Assembly (NCBI GenBank): GCA_947846985.1
Contig: CANTUZ010000004.1
Span: forward strand, 80,891,659-80,955,658
From: Fratercula arctica
Taxonomy: Eukaryota > Chordata > Aves > Charadriiformes > Alcidae
Length of the DNA stretch: 64,000 nucleotides
Direction of reading: 5' to 3'
Shown here: positions 24,433-37,500 of the stretch, one piece after another
How the letters are laid out: the number at the start of each line of letters is the position of its first letter
How positions within the stretch are numbered: position 1 is the stretch's first letter
Position numbers and translations under genes: made by a program
The notes under the pieces: generated by a model
Seen by the model: only the letters and a program-made list of their open reading frames with translations
Told to the model about the DNA's origin: nothing
Database searches by the model: none

Positions 24433-27400
24433 GACACCAAAACCTCCTCCTTGACGTTATCACGGTTCAACTACCGAACATTGAGACTTTCACCCCAAAG
24501 CCCCAAGACAGTAGGGCAGGACCAAGCGCTGCCTTCGGTTTGGCCATGGCAACGCTTGATCTAGACAAATTTTATTCCCTTCCTGTTTCAGCCCCCTCGG
24601 TGGGGGGTTCTGCGTAGGGTAGTGCCCCCAGGCAGTCCAGGAGGATAAGAAATTCATGGTCTGATTTCTGCCCGCCGCGGAGCGATCTCTGGGTTACGAT
24701 TCCCTGTGAACCTCCCCGGAGGCCGGCTTTTCTCCAGGGGATTGCCAGACCGGGAAGGGAAAGAGTAATAAAACTAAAACTGAACTTGGATTAAAATTCT
24801 AAAGGAAAAAAAAGCAGAGAAGTACCTGTTCTTTAGGGACTCCGCTGACGTGGGGGTTTCTTAAATAAATCTTAACAGAGACAGCAAATTATCACCAGAA
24901 AATAAACGTACAGTGGAAAAACTCAGATAGCCTGCCAGGAGACTTTCTTGTAATTTGTCAGAGAACAAGTCCATCAGAATACAAATCCAAACGCCCCAGC
25001 TTGGGAAAAACAGCGTGACAAATTCAGACAGCAACTGTGCCAAAATTTCAGGCATTAATTTCATCTCTAAAAAGGGGCGAAGGAGAATGAATTATCAACT
25101 TTTGAAAAAAACTGAGTCCAAATCTGGGTTTTGCAAGCTCAGCCTGTTTTCTGTTTACAATGTCATGTCCTTGCCATAGAAATACAGCTTTTTCATTAAC
25201 ATTTTTTGCCTACAGCTTTGAAATACCGAGAAGCAATATTAAACTCTTAATAAAAGAGAAATATAGTCACAGGCATGCACATGACCACTGACTGACATCT
25301 GCAGACTTCTCCTCAAAAATATGACTAAAAATACATTTGGAGAAAATCTGTTTTAAAATTTGAAACCATTATTTTCCTGTCTGCAAGTGGTAGAGAGTCA
25401 CGCTTTTCATTCTTTACTGGAACAATTAATTCTAGCGAGGATCTGGAGGTGACATAATTGCATAAGTCATAAATCTACTTTACTTAAATAACAAAAAAAA
25501 TGTAAAAGGATGCAGTAAACGCAGGTATATACCATTTTAATCCCAAATATTTAAATAAAAACTGAAACGTTCAGGGTGTAGCTGATTTTTCTTGTATTTC
25601 TCTACAGTCAGGATTAATAAACACCCAGTGGGAAGGTATTTAAGATATTCTTCCTGCCATTGCTCTTTTGTTTAGTCCCTGGTTGCTCAGGCCTTGTGGC
25701 TATGGAAATAAGGATGTTGGTACTAACCAAGGCGAAAAATGATTCAGCAAGTTACGAGAAAAGTGATAAATATAATAAGAAATAAATGGAATTTAAGCAG
25801 TGTTGCTTTACTGCTGGGTTATCAGGAGAACGAGTAGCAAAACCCCTCAAGGTACAAAGATGCAGATGAAAACCGATATTTTCTCAGATTTGCATCAACC
25901 AGTTCAAAAATACACACATTTGACAAGTAGACGACAAGCCGCGCAGGGAGCTCTTATGGACAAGGGCTGATTTAAGTCTTCAAGTGGGCTGGTAAATTCA
26001 CCCGGAGCGTCAGGTCTAAGGGGGCTTCGTGCGGCCCGGGCGCCTCTCCTCTGGCCCAGGGAAAGGAAGGTCTTGGTTGTCAAGCTGAGGTAAGCCAACA
26101 TATTGCTAAAAATCTGTTACCATTACACCAGATTCACAAAACTCAAAGAGAGAAAGAAGAGGAGCAAGATAATGCTGACCTTTTGCACTATCTTCCCTTG
26201 TCCAAATGCTTCTTTGCAGGGTCTATCATCCCACTTGCTGCATTCACTTTGTTCTCTACCAGAACCCTTGGAGAAATGGGAGTAAAGGGAAATAAATTGA
26301 AGTAGTTCTTCGTGTCTTATGTTTAACCATTGCCCCAGGAGGATCTCATTCTTCCTCAGGCCTGGCAGCAAGAGGCAGTGGCAGGAAACAGAGCAAGGAA
26401 TCAAGGAGCAGAAGGAGCAGCTGTTCTCCAGCCACCACGCAAAGATGCTCCACCTGTGTAGCAACTGGAGTGATAGAGAGTGGGGAACGACCTTCCTTCT
26501 GCAGGGTGGTGACCGAGTACACGGAGAGTCCCTGCTAAATGAGGACTTTTCTCTCACAGGAGGAGCCTGAAGCGTTTGCAGATCCAGCTCACCTTCAGCA
26601 GCTGATATTTTCAGTTTTGAGCCAAGTTATGGCATTTGTGACTCGCCCAAAGGGCGAGGGGATTTGTAATTTGTGGGAGACTTCTGAGTATGTCCCTTCT
26701 CTGAAGCAGAAAAACTAACAAAACTGGTTTTGCCAAATAACAGTCCGCAGTAGGTTCAGCAGAGAGGGATGCTGAAATCTGAGCTCTGACCAGCTCCACA
26801 GACAAGGAAGTCTCTGGGCTTTGACTCCTCAAGCTGAGGCAGGCTCAGGGGTGACCACCTCTCCCACCCTCTCGCTTTTCTGCCTGGAAGAACACCTTCC
26901 TCAGAGCAGAGCCCACCTCCTCATCCACTGCAACGCAACCCCCCGTGGGAATTAAAACTGGAATCAAGCTGATAACCAGCCCCAGCACACACCTCCGGAG
27001 CCTGGCTGGCCCCACTCCATTTCACGTGGCCCCCTAATGTTGTGCACATCTCTTCCCGATGGAAAAACTCCCATTCGGAGACCTCCCTGGTGTTAAGAGG
27101 GTTTTAAAGGGTTCGGTTTCTTTCCGTTAAGGGTCTGATAGTTGTCACAAAGCGGAGTTGTGTTCTGGAAGGACGGGGGTGCAGGTGGTTTGCACCCCAC
27201 TTCCACGGAGCGTTTTACCCAGACCAAAGGACGTCTAGCTGTGGCCCTCTCACCACGCAGGCTTCTGCATCGCTTGAAGTTATTTTGGGAATAATATCCT
27301 GGCTGCTGTTAAAAGGGTTTGTTATTCTCCCCTTTACGCTCAGTGTAAAACAAAATGCACTTAACATTTTATTCTGTTTATCTAACGGTTTATTAATTTA

Positions 27401-28155
27401 TTAATTTAAAAGTGTTTTCTCACCCAGAAAACATTTGGACCATTTCTCCAGAAATCTGTCCAGTCTTTTATTCTGTTCTTCAGGGCTGGCCCAAATAAAG
27501 CGTATGCTTTTTTTTGAATGAAATGACCTTTTGTTCCCCCTCTTCTACTGAAATACATTTCTTTTCTGCTTTGACTTATGTGAAAAGTAATGGAATGATG
27601 GCTTCCAAAAAAAAAAAAAAAATTATACAAAACTGGTTGTAAATAAAGACTATTTTCAGCTAAAGAGCTTGAGTGCATTCCTTATGTTAAGTCATTCCTA
27701 ATACAGTTCTTTAAATAGAAGAAATGAAAGGGCACGGTTGCAAGAGAGGAACAACCGAAACGTGTTGGTGGTTCTCTGTTTATGTTGGATTGAGCAGGAC
27801 CTGGGAATCTACAAAAGTTCAGGCACGACAAAAAGATTGTTTACATGTGGAGGAGATGGTTCATGACCAGTTTTAGGTAACTTCTTTAGCCATTCATTGT
27901 GGGAGAGAAAAAACCCACCCAAACACATACAGCATTTTTATCGTTAACTTTCTACAACGCATCCATTAGGAATGGCTCCACACGATGGTAGGCAGTCTTT
28001 CCTGAAACGCGTCGTTAGAAAGAATTTTGCAGAGGAGGAAACACTGAAATACACCCTCCTCTACCGCAGGTACTTCCCTTGGACCAGCTTTTCGTAGCTC
28101 TTCTGGCTGCTTTTGGTCTGATTTCCCCCCACACACCGGTTTTGCACTGCACCTC
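24433..28155. other. unique non-coding sequence
   Basis: Long repeat-free stretch with no CR1 copies. An 18-bp A run lies near 27607. A plus-strand donor-like site (gag|gtaagc) at 26087 has no supported exon. 26860-27240 is GC-richer but not coding as far as I can tell. Confidence 0.45.
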
Positions 28156-28375
28156 GCAGTCTCTGCTGGAGTCACACTCGATTTACACCTCGGGAGACCA
28201 AAGGTAAGAGCCAGCCCAGGTGGGAGCCGGTGGCAAAGCTCCCGTTGCCTCCGACGGCGCTGAGGTTTCATTCTTTCCCGTTTGAACCAGGGCTGGCCCC
28301 CGCGCCAGCCACCCCGCATACCAGGGACACGCTCCGCCGCCGAACCAGCGGCTTCACAGCGGCTTCGCAACCTAA
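28156..28375. promoter_or_regulatory. CpG-rich patch with a strong donor-like site
   Basis: About 19 CpG in about 220 bp by my count, in otherwise CpG-poor DNA. Inside it, 'ccaaag|gtaagag' at 28203/28204 is a near-consensus plus-strand 5' splice site. A CpG-rich segment ending in a donor could be the first exon of a non-coding transcript. There is no coding evidence. Confidence 0.3.
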
Positions 28376-31300
28376 AATAGGCTGAAATATTTAAAGAGTG
28401 GAAGGGGAAGGGAGATAAATTATTTAAGGGTACACCAAGTTAGTATGGGCTGAACTTTAGAAAGGTAACGTTTATAGGCTGGCCGTATGGAAAAACATCC
28501 TGACTGTGCATTAATCAATCCTGAATAGGGATATTAAGCGAGGCTAATATTGTCAGACTCAGATGCCTAAAGTTTGGATCTAAATCCACAGTTAGGAATT
28601 CAGTTTTAAGACTACCTGGCTTGAAAAATGTGGTTCTCATCCGAATTTATCTGTTCGTGTATTCTTGCGGATTTCATGAAATAAGGAAAACTACTGAATG
28701 TCTTACCTGATTTCAAAATTAATGCTGCAGAACCGCTGTCATTTTACAACAGAACTTTCCCAGACAATTGAACAACCACAACCAATTCTCCAAACATCAA
28801 CACACATGTACCAGAATGCAGGAACGTAGATGACTGCCGGGAAAATACTGGAGGGAAGATGGAATAAAGGAGAACTATATCCTCCTTAAAATTTTATTTT
28901 TAATCTTTGCTATATAAAGAAACATAGAACTTGAAAGCATTGTGTGGCTTCTCTGGAATTACGTGTCCTCATTCTTGAGAATAAATACTATTTTAGATCT
29001 CCTTTTTAAAACATATATTAAACATATTGCCATACTACAATATATTAAAGAGATTTCCCATTTTAATAATAAAAATAACTCATATTAGTTTTAAAGTTGC
29101 AAGATGTTAGCATCAGATGGGAAACAGTTTAAAAGACAAGTGCTAAAAATAACCTTTAAAATATAGCATACATTGATGTTTCAAAGATGAGTGAAAGTTA
29201 CACTTGGCAAGGGTGTTGGATCCTTTCATACACTGGATATGTTTAGCTTTGGTATTTTCTTAACAAATGGTTAGTATTGGGCCCTATGTCCCTGGAGGAA
29301 AGACATCATCCCGCAGTGACATGTTTCTATACAAACATACTCAAACCAAGGTCATCACTCACCTTCCTAAACCCTCGGCAACACAGGCCAACAACTTAAT
29401 TTACAGAGAGAGGCTGGATGGAGTGTGGGACTAGCAGATCCCAGGGTCCAGTCAAGGTCTGCCACTGAATTAAGGCAACAGATGGAGTGGCTCAAGCTAC
29501 AAGAGAATATTTTTTTTTTTTCCCCTTACTTCACCCATATATTTTCACATGCATCCCTAACTCCTGCTTAACCCTTTCTCATCTCGGGAGGCACGGAAGC
29601 TGAAAGCCACGAACACCGACTCACTTTGCCGAGCTACTTCTGCCCAGGACCTGACGCTCCTCAAACTGGCACCCAGAAACGACCATGAATTCCAGCAGCT
29701 CCACTGTGGTGCGAGGCTCTGACCTTCCCCTTATCGTTTTCACAATAGCTTCCTCAGATTCTCCTCATCATCTCTGTAAAGGAGCAACAAGATCCAAACT
29801 AGATACCGTTCAGGCACAACTTGGATTCCTCCCTTTTTCTTCTGTATGTCTGGCAGGGACACATGGTAGTTCCCACGCTTTGGATGCTGCGTGTTGGAAG
29901 CCGTTGGCCACCACTTGCAAGTGGAACTATCGATCTGAATTCTTCAATGTTTATCAATTTTTCAAAATTATCGTCACTGACAGAGCAAGCCCTGAAATAC
30001 ATAAACTCCTAAAACCATATTTCTTACGTCCCAGTGTAACTACCACAAGGGTCTCTGCCCACAGGAAAGAAATGACACCGCTCAGTGACTAAAAATGCAC
30101 ACATTTTAAGGGTTTTATTTTAAATTGAGCCTTACTTTTCCCTGTGATACTAGATAAAACTCAAAATCAAAGTCACAATTTGTCAGTTCAATGAGGGTCA
30201 GTTATCTGGCTGGGCCTGCGAGTTTTATATACTGACGCTGAAAGACGGCAGACACCCAGCGGTCTCCGCGGTTTCGTTGGATATAGTAGGAACAAACTCA
30301 GATTTACACTTCGGGTTCTTTCGCTTGATCTGGGCATCCAGCGTGTCAGAGCTCCTCTGAAGGGGATGACATTCTTCGCCCGGTGAATATCAGCGATATG
30401 TAAAACCTCTTTTCACCTTCTGTCAAGAGCGCGATCTTTCACAGCATGAAGCAGAATTCTGGAAAACCGAGGGTTCTGTCAATAAGCAGGTAGAGCTATC
30501 GACCAGCGGTGGTGTAAACTTACAGCGTCTGACGGCAGAGCAAAGGAGGGGTTACTATCTCTGTCTCGTATTCCCGTAACATCTGCTACTGGTCACCGTC
30601 ACAGACTGGGGCTTTAATCTAGTCCAGTATGGCTATTCCTACGTCCTAGAACTGCTTTCATAAATTGAAGCCATTGCTGTCACTCTTGGTCACGCTGTTT
30701 AGCGTTTTTATATACCATCGGATAGAGCTCTCTTGGAATTATAATATGCTGATGTATATTATTGGAGATTAGTTTTTGAACCTTTAGCCGGCTTGATGTA
30801 CTTTAAAAAGGGACGCAATTCTTCAGTCATATCAGATTATTAATTGCCTCAAATTACTTTGTGGAATTACTTAGTAGTGAAAATTTGTTGAGAAATCAGA
30901 ACTGGGTCTATTATGAAAGATTAGTCCTCTGCGTTGGCAACGGTCAGGGAGCTCCATCTTCATTTTCTCAACACTGCACATTAGCAGGGAGTTGTTTACC
31001 TCTCAGGAACTGTAATTCTTTGAAATGTGTTGCCCACATGTAGCCGATTCTTGGGCCGTACGTGCTCCCTCTGCCTGAAGCTCGCCATGAGCACACGCGC
31101 AATAAAAATGGACTCCATGTGGACAATTACTCAACGGAGAGAAGAAAGTTACTTAGGTTGCAGAGTCAAGGGGCGAAAAATTAGGAAATGCCAAATTTAC
31201 TGTTGTCTGCGCGATGGTGACCTCAGTGGAGAAACGCATTATTTACTGTCACTGCGCAAGAAGTCTAATTCCCTTTCCCGAGTAAAAGAACAAGCTCTAT

Positions 31301-34198
31301 CTTCTAAATGTCTTCTTGCCAAGCGCCGAAAATACACGCAGCTCAGACAGTGCCAGAAGTAGCGTCCTGAAATTGCTCTTGCAAAGTCAAAGGAAATAGC
31401 TTGTATCCTGTGGGGGCAGGGGGATAAAACCCCTGGAGTAACTTTCTCCCCCTCTCTCTTTAATTTATGTTGCCTCTATTTGCATTCTGTTGTTTTTCAA
31501 ACGCATGCGATACGTTTTATACGCTTTTTGTTTCCTTGCATCCTGCTTGCATCATCTGGTGCGTTCTCCTCCACCGAGAAAGAGGTTACTCTGGGAGGAC
31601 GAGAGGGGCTGCCCTTCACCCAAGGTCCTACCACTGCTCTGCTCTAGCGAGAGGAGCCTTTTCCTTGCTAGGATGCAGTTTTTCCACACGTGGTGTCGTT
31701 TCTTCTGCTCAATAGTACCAGGATTTTCTCCTTGCAATCTTTAATCCGTTTTTTTTTTGGTCAAAAATCTACCCGGTTTTTACTCCATTTCTACCCTGAC
31801 CTCCCTTTGCTCAGCTGTTTCCCTACACTGTTAGCTGGCTAAAATTCCATTTAGTCATCTTTTCTTCTCCCTCTATTCCCGCGCCTGGCAGTAGCCTCTT
31901 GGAAGTCTAATATTCTTAACGACAGCACCTCCATAAAGAAATTAATCTGCATTTCTCACTTACTCCCTATCCCCCATGTGATAAACACAGTGTGAAAACC
32001 AAAGTCAGTGGTAGTATCCGCCCGGCTACGCCGGGTTCTGCTTTTCTGGCAAGCTGGCTCACCTTGGATTGTCTTCATCACAAAATAGCACAGTATATCA
32101 TATATATATTTATATAAAAATAGATCATATATATAGAATAGAGAGAAGTATTGATCGCTGAGGCTTCTAGAGTAGAATAGTTGAATTTTGCCATAAAGGC
32201 ATCAAGAACAGACATTCTTCATTTTGAAACGAATATTTGAAGAGAGATTAAGTGGTTAAGGCAAAACTGTGGTTTATCATGAAAGCATAATGGGTCTGAA
32301 TTTTCTTGTTTAGTAGTTTATTTTCTTGGATTTAGAAAAGGGTCCTAACAATAGTGGGTGTTTTCAGAAATGAACAATACCCTCTAAAGAGGTGGGCACG
32401 ATTGCCATTCCGCGCAGACACAACAGACCCCATCCCTTGTGTGTACGCCGGCTGGGTAACTGGTGACAGTTGACTGTAACTGGGGGGACGATTCACCTGT
32501 GCTGGTCCCAGGTTTACGCTCCCGGTGAAGGCAGCAGCAGGAAAACGCTGGGCACACAGCAGAACCAAGGGCCGGAGAGGGACGGTGGAGCTGGAAAGGG
32601 CTGGTAGATCCCCCTTGATCACATCACTCCCCTTTGGGAAGACGCGACGTTTCTGCCAGCCCCTCCGGAACGGAGCACAGTGTGAACTAAAGCAGATAGA
32701 TAGTGCTTGGTTAAGGCACACCCCGAAAAGCCTGGCTGGTTTTGGCTTAAAGACAGCAAGAGAGGGACTGAGTGCAGGAAATCTATCGTTTGGTAGATTT
32801 TTCTGCTGGTCCCTCTGAGAAGCTGGAACCCATTTTTTATTTGAATTTGTCTCACTTCAGCTTCCACTCTCTTAAACTCATTTTGCATTTCTCTAATATG
32901 TAAAGGATGACAAACAGTGTTTTCTCTCCATGAAGGAACTAGCGTCATACAAGCAAGTTGCCTGTCAATCTTCTTGGTTTTTTGGAAAAATAATACAGAT
33001 TGAACATCCTCAGTTTCCCATTGTGAGACATATTCTTTGTAATATTTTTATAGGCCCATGTTAGTTTTTCAATATATGTTTAAAGAATTTGGACAATAAG
33101 ACTCATTATGGTCTTCCGTTGTCCATATTCTCTCTACACATACAGAAACTGAGTAGTTTGTTTCACCCCAAAGTTGGACTGGGAATGGTGTTAATGATGT
33201 TCAGTTGGATACTCATTTTGAATCCCAAAATTTTTTCGGGAACCACTGCTTTCCGTACATACTGTCCTATTCTGGAAATGTGCCTTTTTTTCTAGACTTT
33301 TCTTTTAAATCCTGCGCATGTCAGTGTGTTTGTATTGTGTAGGAAAACCAGCTGGTAGAGAGCAACTATGGAAAAATATCTCCAGTACGGATCTAGAGGA
33401 GGGATTTTTTTCCCCCTGTAATTTAGGGCCTTTACTTAATTATTTAACAACTATCTGACTATCAGCTTTTAATTGGGTAATAAAAGGCCTTTGTTGTCGC
33501 CCTGTGAGACTGTCAGGGGATGAAATAGGGCAACCCTAAGGTTAAAAAAAAAAAAAAAAAGGGAAGAAGAAAGCAGAAGATCTAGAAGGTCTCACCCTAT
33601 TTTCCGTGACTATCCCCGGTCAGGGTCATCTCACCGGGATGCACATCTGGGATCAACGCACACTGGATTTTTTTAACTCCCCGGAATTCCCGTGGGCTCT
33701 TGGGGATTGACAAAGAAGGATCCAGCCCTGGGAGGATGTTGTGTGTTCTCAGCTAGTATCGGGATCTAGCTAACGAAGGGAGCAATGTTTTTCCTAGTTA
33801 TGTCTTTAAAGTACATTTATCGTGCAGCTTATGCTCTGGCAGACAAACCATTCCTAATCTGTTTTAAAACAAATAGATTGTGCACAGCTGTCCCTATATC
33901 CAAGGCAAAATGATGATTTAATGTTGATTAAGAGAGAAGGCCTTTGAAGTGAGCGAGGCAGGAGCCCGTAGTATGTCTTTAGTGATCATTATCAGTCTTT
34001 CCCTGAAGGGTGACTTGGTGCCAAAAGCGCTTTCCCCAAACTGGCTGAGGTGGATTCAGGAGCAAATGCTTTGTACATTTAAAAAGGCCTTCTCATTCGC
34101 AGGCCTCTGATGTCTTACTCCTTTAGCTGTATTAACGTCTGAGAATAAGCAGATGCAGCCTTTTTCGCTGGCTAACTACAACATGGGGCAAGGTCCGC
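28376..34198. other. unique non-coding sequence (gene-desert-like)
   Basis: Nearly 6 kb with no recognised transposon except a weak MIR-like piece at 29410-29470 ('ggtctgccactgaattaagg'). TATA-rich sequence lies at 32095-32140 and an A run at 33542-33560. Several donor-like motifs on the minus strand lack open frames. It reads as conserved intergenic or intronic DNA. Confidence 0.45.
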
Positions 34199-34210
34199 TG
34201 CCGCGCGGCA
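34199..34210. repeat. 12-bp perfect GC palindrome
   Basis: TGCCGCGCGGCA is its own reverse complement. It lies at the start of a CpG-rich, structure-prone segment. Confidence 0.8.
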
Positions 34211-34420
34211 CCGTGGGCATTATTTATTCACCACCAGAAGAGCACGTACCCTGCAGAAAAAGCAGAGGAAAGTCTCTGGGTTGGTTTCTTTTCCTTTTCC
34301 CTATGAGCAGCTGCTCTAGCAAAAGAGAAAGCGTTGGGATTTAGCTTTTTATAACGAAACGCTTTTGCGAATCGCTGCATAAAAGTATAGCCCCACATAA
34401 ACACCGTGTGTGATATACCC

Positions 34421-34436
34421 ACGTACGCGCGCGCGC
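34421..34436. repeat. alternating CpG tract (Z-DNA-prone)
   Basis: ACGTACGCGCGCGCGC is a strictly alternating purine-pyrimidine tract with six CpG in 16 bp. That is unusual in a bird genome, where methylated CpG is lost. A donor-like 'gcg|gtaagt' follows at about 34454. Confidence 0.85.
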
Positions 34437-34519
34437 CTGAAAGGAACCGGGCGGTAAGTCGAAATTCGTGTTTGCATCCGTCCATCCAGCTGTCTGTCTG
34501 AGGCTTGGTTGGGAAACCG

Positions 34520-34546
34520 CCCCCCCCCCCCCCCCCCCCCCCCCCC
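34520..34546 (+). repeat. poly(C) run, 27 bp
   Basis: 27 uninterrupted C, then G and four more C. The opposite strand is a poly(G) tract able to form quadruplexes, and the C strand could form an i-motif. Length is likely polymorphic or imperfectly assembled. Confidence 0.9.
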
Positions 34547-34550
34547 GCCC

Positions 34551-37500
34551 CTTCCCAGTGCCAGCACCAGATAAGAGCAATCCTGGGTTGTCTCACGCTA
34601 ACAGTTGTAAAGAATGCGATTCTCGTGGAGCCGAAGGGTTGATGGCAGCAGAAGGGAGGCACTGGGGAAACCGTTGTTTCCTTGTTTGACAACTACAATT
34701 TACGGTCATTTAGGAAAAATGCCGATTTTGCCTCCCCCCCAGAAAAACCCCGACGACAAAATACCCAAACCCATCAATAGTTTTCCTGCTCAACCTCTTT
34801 CCATCTCAAGTCACGGGGAGTCTGCAGTTTTACAAACCCCCAAATCCATCGTTACCTGTTTATTTCTTACCGTTCTATAAATAGTCACCATATACGCTCT
34901 CCCTGAAGAGTGCTTCCCATCAAAGACTCCCCAGCTACTGTTTATGGCATCCCCGTTACTAACATACTCTCTCAAATACCATAGCATTAGGCAAAAGCAA
35001 AAAATATAACGGTTTTAAGCACACAGCGCTCTTCTGTGAGTGTAACCAAGACACTTTTGTTTCCACTGCTGAGAGAGGAGGCTTTGCTATTGACTTCGGG
35101 GGGAGGGTGGGGAAGGAAACCGATCCTTTGATGGAGAAGGGTTTTGTATAATTGTCTGTAATTTAAAAATTATGTAAATGCTGTACTGTGAGAGCTGCCA
35201 GATTGACAATTCTGGGAATTTAAGTAGAGAGCAATAGCGTGGGTTTCTCAGCATTGCTCCATTATTGTGTTGCAAATCATGCCAGGAGGGAGATGTCTTA
35301 AATATACATAACCAAGTGCAGAAGAGCATTTCTAGACCCGTATTGTAAAATTTTAATTCTTCCTCAACCTCCTCCCTCCCAAATAACCAAAACCAGACAA
35401 GTTTTTGGCTGAAAAACCTTTGTTTAGGGGCATTTTCATGAAAAGTTGAAAGCGTAAGCCATTTGTCCATAGAAAAAGAGTTTTTACACGAAATTTTCAG
35501 CTAGCCATATTAACTTCAAGCCTTTTCTTCCTATAAACATAAAAATCCGTCTCACTCTATCTTTCTTCTTTTTAATTTGGTTGGCATTTCAGCTTTAGTT
35601 CTTATTCTGTAACAAAAAGCATCAAACCATGGAAAAATTTGCACGTTAATATGATTTTCACATCGCTTTTCAAAGCAGCTATTCTGTTAGGGTCTGACTA
35701 TTTCACGACTAGGTAAAATCAGGCATGGCTAATAACATACAGCATCAAAACCTACTTTGGGGCAATCTCCTGTGAAACCCCCAATTCTGAATCTGACAGC
35801 TAAAGATTTCGGAGGGAGCAGAGTCGCAATGAAAGGTCAAAGCATTCTCCAAGCCTACTTAATCCTTGACCTTGCTAAAACTGATGAAGGTAGCAATTAA
35901 TCCCAATTATGGAGTTCGGCTTTGTGCAACATACAATATAAAATGTATTTAATGAAGCTGGTCTGGTAAATTATGCCTAGATTTAGCCGCTGACTGATTA
36001 TCCAGCGTCTCTAGCAGGGTGTCATTATTAGATTTGGTAAAGGGAATTATCTGTTTTAAATATTTATCCTTCTGGTTATGGAATGACAGTCTGTAAACAT
36101 GTCATTCAAAAGTTGTTTTTTTTTTTTCCCCTGGATCTTTTCTCACCAAAATATCAGGACTTTTTTAACAATTCAGTGAAAACGTTGGTTTTGACATTTT
36201 CCATCACTTGCATGTTTCTGTTTTGTTCCAGAGGGCAATAAAAAGGAATGACCTGCAGGTTTGGGGTTTGGTTCTTTTCAAAAAAATGTGACACTCCGCA
36301 AAACATCCACAATTTTGGGAAAATCATTTCCAAAGACGTAAGAACCCCAGAACGACTTTATTTTTCTGCTTCATAGCCTTCTAGTAATTAAAGAAATTTT
36401 GAAAAGTTCCGAAGCTGCAGTTTCAGCAACAAAGATAGGAAAGGATCTTATATAGGTCTAAGATATAATTGACGAAACGTAACAGAAAGACCTCAAACAA
36501 AAATGTTTCAAGACATAAAAATGGGAAATCTGCAAACCCTATGCAGTTCTGCCAAGAGACCTGATCCTGCAAAAGCTGCGTCTGCTGTTTACTGCCTTGA
36601 TCTAGCAGTTGTGGGCCTACTTATCATAGTACTGTACAGAATTAACAGATGTTTAGTGGATTGGATCCTTAGCATCCAAACATTTTTCTAATCCTATGTT
36701 CAGACTCCCTGCGTAAGCTCATGTACAATTAATTGGTTTTAGTCCATTATTTAGTGTATGTATGTCTATGGCTGAGGAGCTTCCCATTCTCCAATTCACA
36801 TTTCTTGGCTTGCTTAAAAAAATCCACGCATTAAAAATACTTATTTACAGTGTATTTCCTCACAACAGTAAGAATAGTATAATTTGACACAGTCGAAACC
36901 TGGTCACCTTACGTAAATATGTCTGAAAGAGGAAAATTTGTTCCTCCTTGAACTGTGAGAGAACTGGCAATTTTAGTCTCTAAGGAAAATATCTGAACGG
37001 ACCACAGTAAATGGCATGGGCAGCATCTCTGTGCTTCAAGACTTCTGACACCGTATTGTCCACTCTGAACCCTAACTTCAGTTGATCACAACTTTTGAAA
37101 TGCAAAAAAAAATATATCAGTGTTTTTCCATCCACAGCCAAAAAAGATACCCATGTTCTTCTGAGATAATGTGGTTTCAAGATCCCAAGGACAGTCAATA
37201 TTTGAAGGAATAACGTTAATTAGACCAATTTATGGAAAAAATGCACGATTCATTCTTTAATAAACCATTGGCCAATATAACAAAGCTGATAACAGGGTTC
37301 CTCATAAGCAGAGAATTAACTAATAATTAGCAGAATGTGGAAAACTGTGACTTTCACCAGAGACTTCAGTCTCTTCCAGAGAAGAATGACACTGTGGATT
37401 ATGGCCGTGCATTTAAACAGCAAAAAAGGACATTATTATGAATCCTAAATAATTGGAATGAATGTGGAAGCACCATCAGCAAAGCCCCCAACAGCTGACA

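Noticed and set aside
28700..28830. Strong minus-strand donor (aatcag|gtaagac)
   Set aside because: All three frames upstream contain stops before a plausible acceptor, so no coding exon fits.
29685..30092. 135-codon plus-strand frame
   Set aside because: No recognisable family, no flanking splice support, ordinary chance length.
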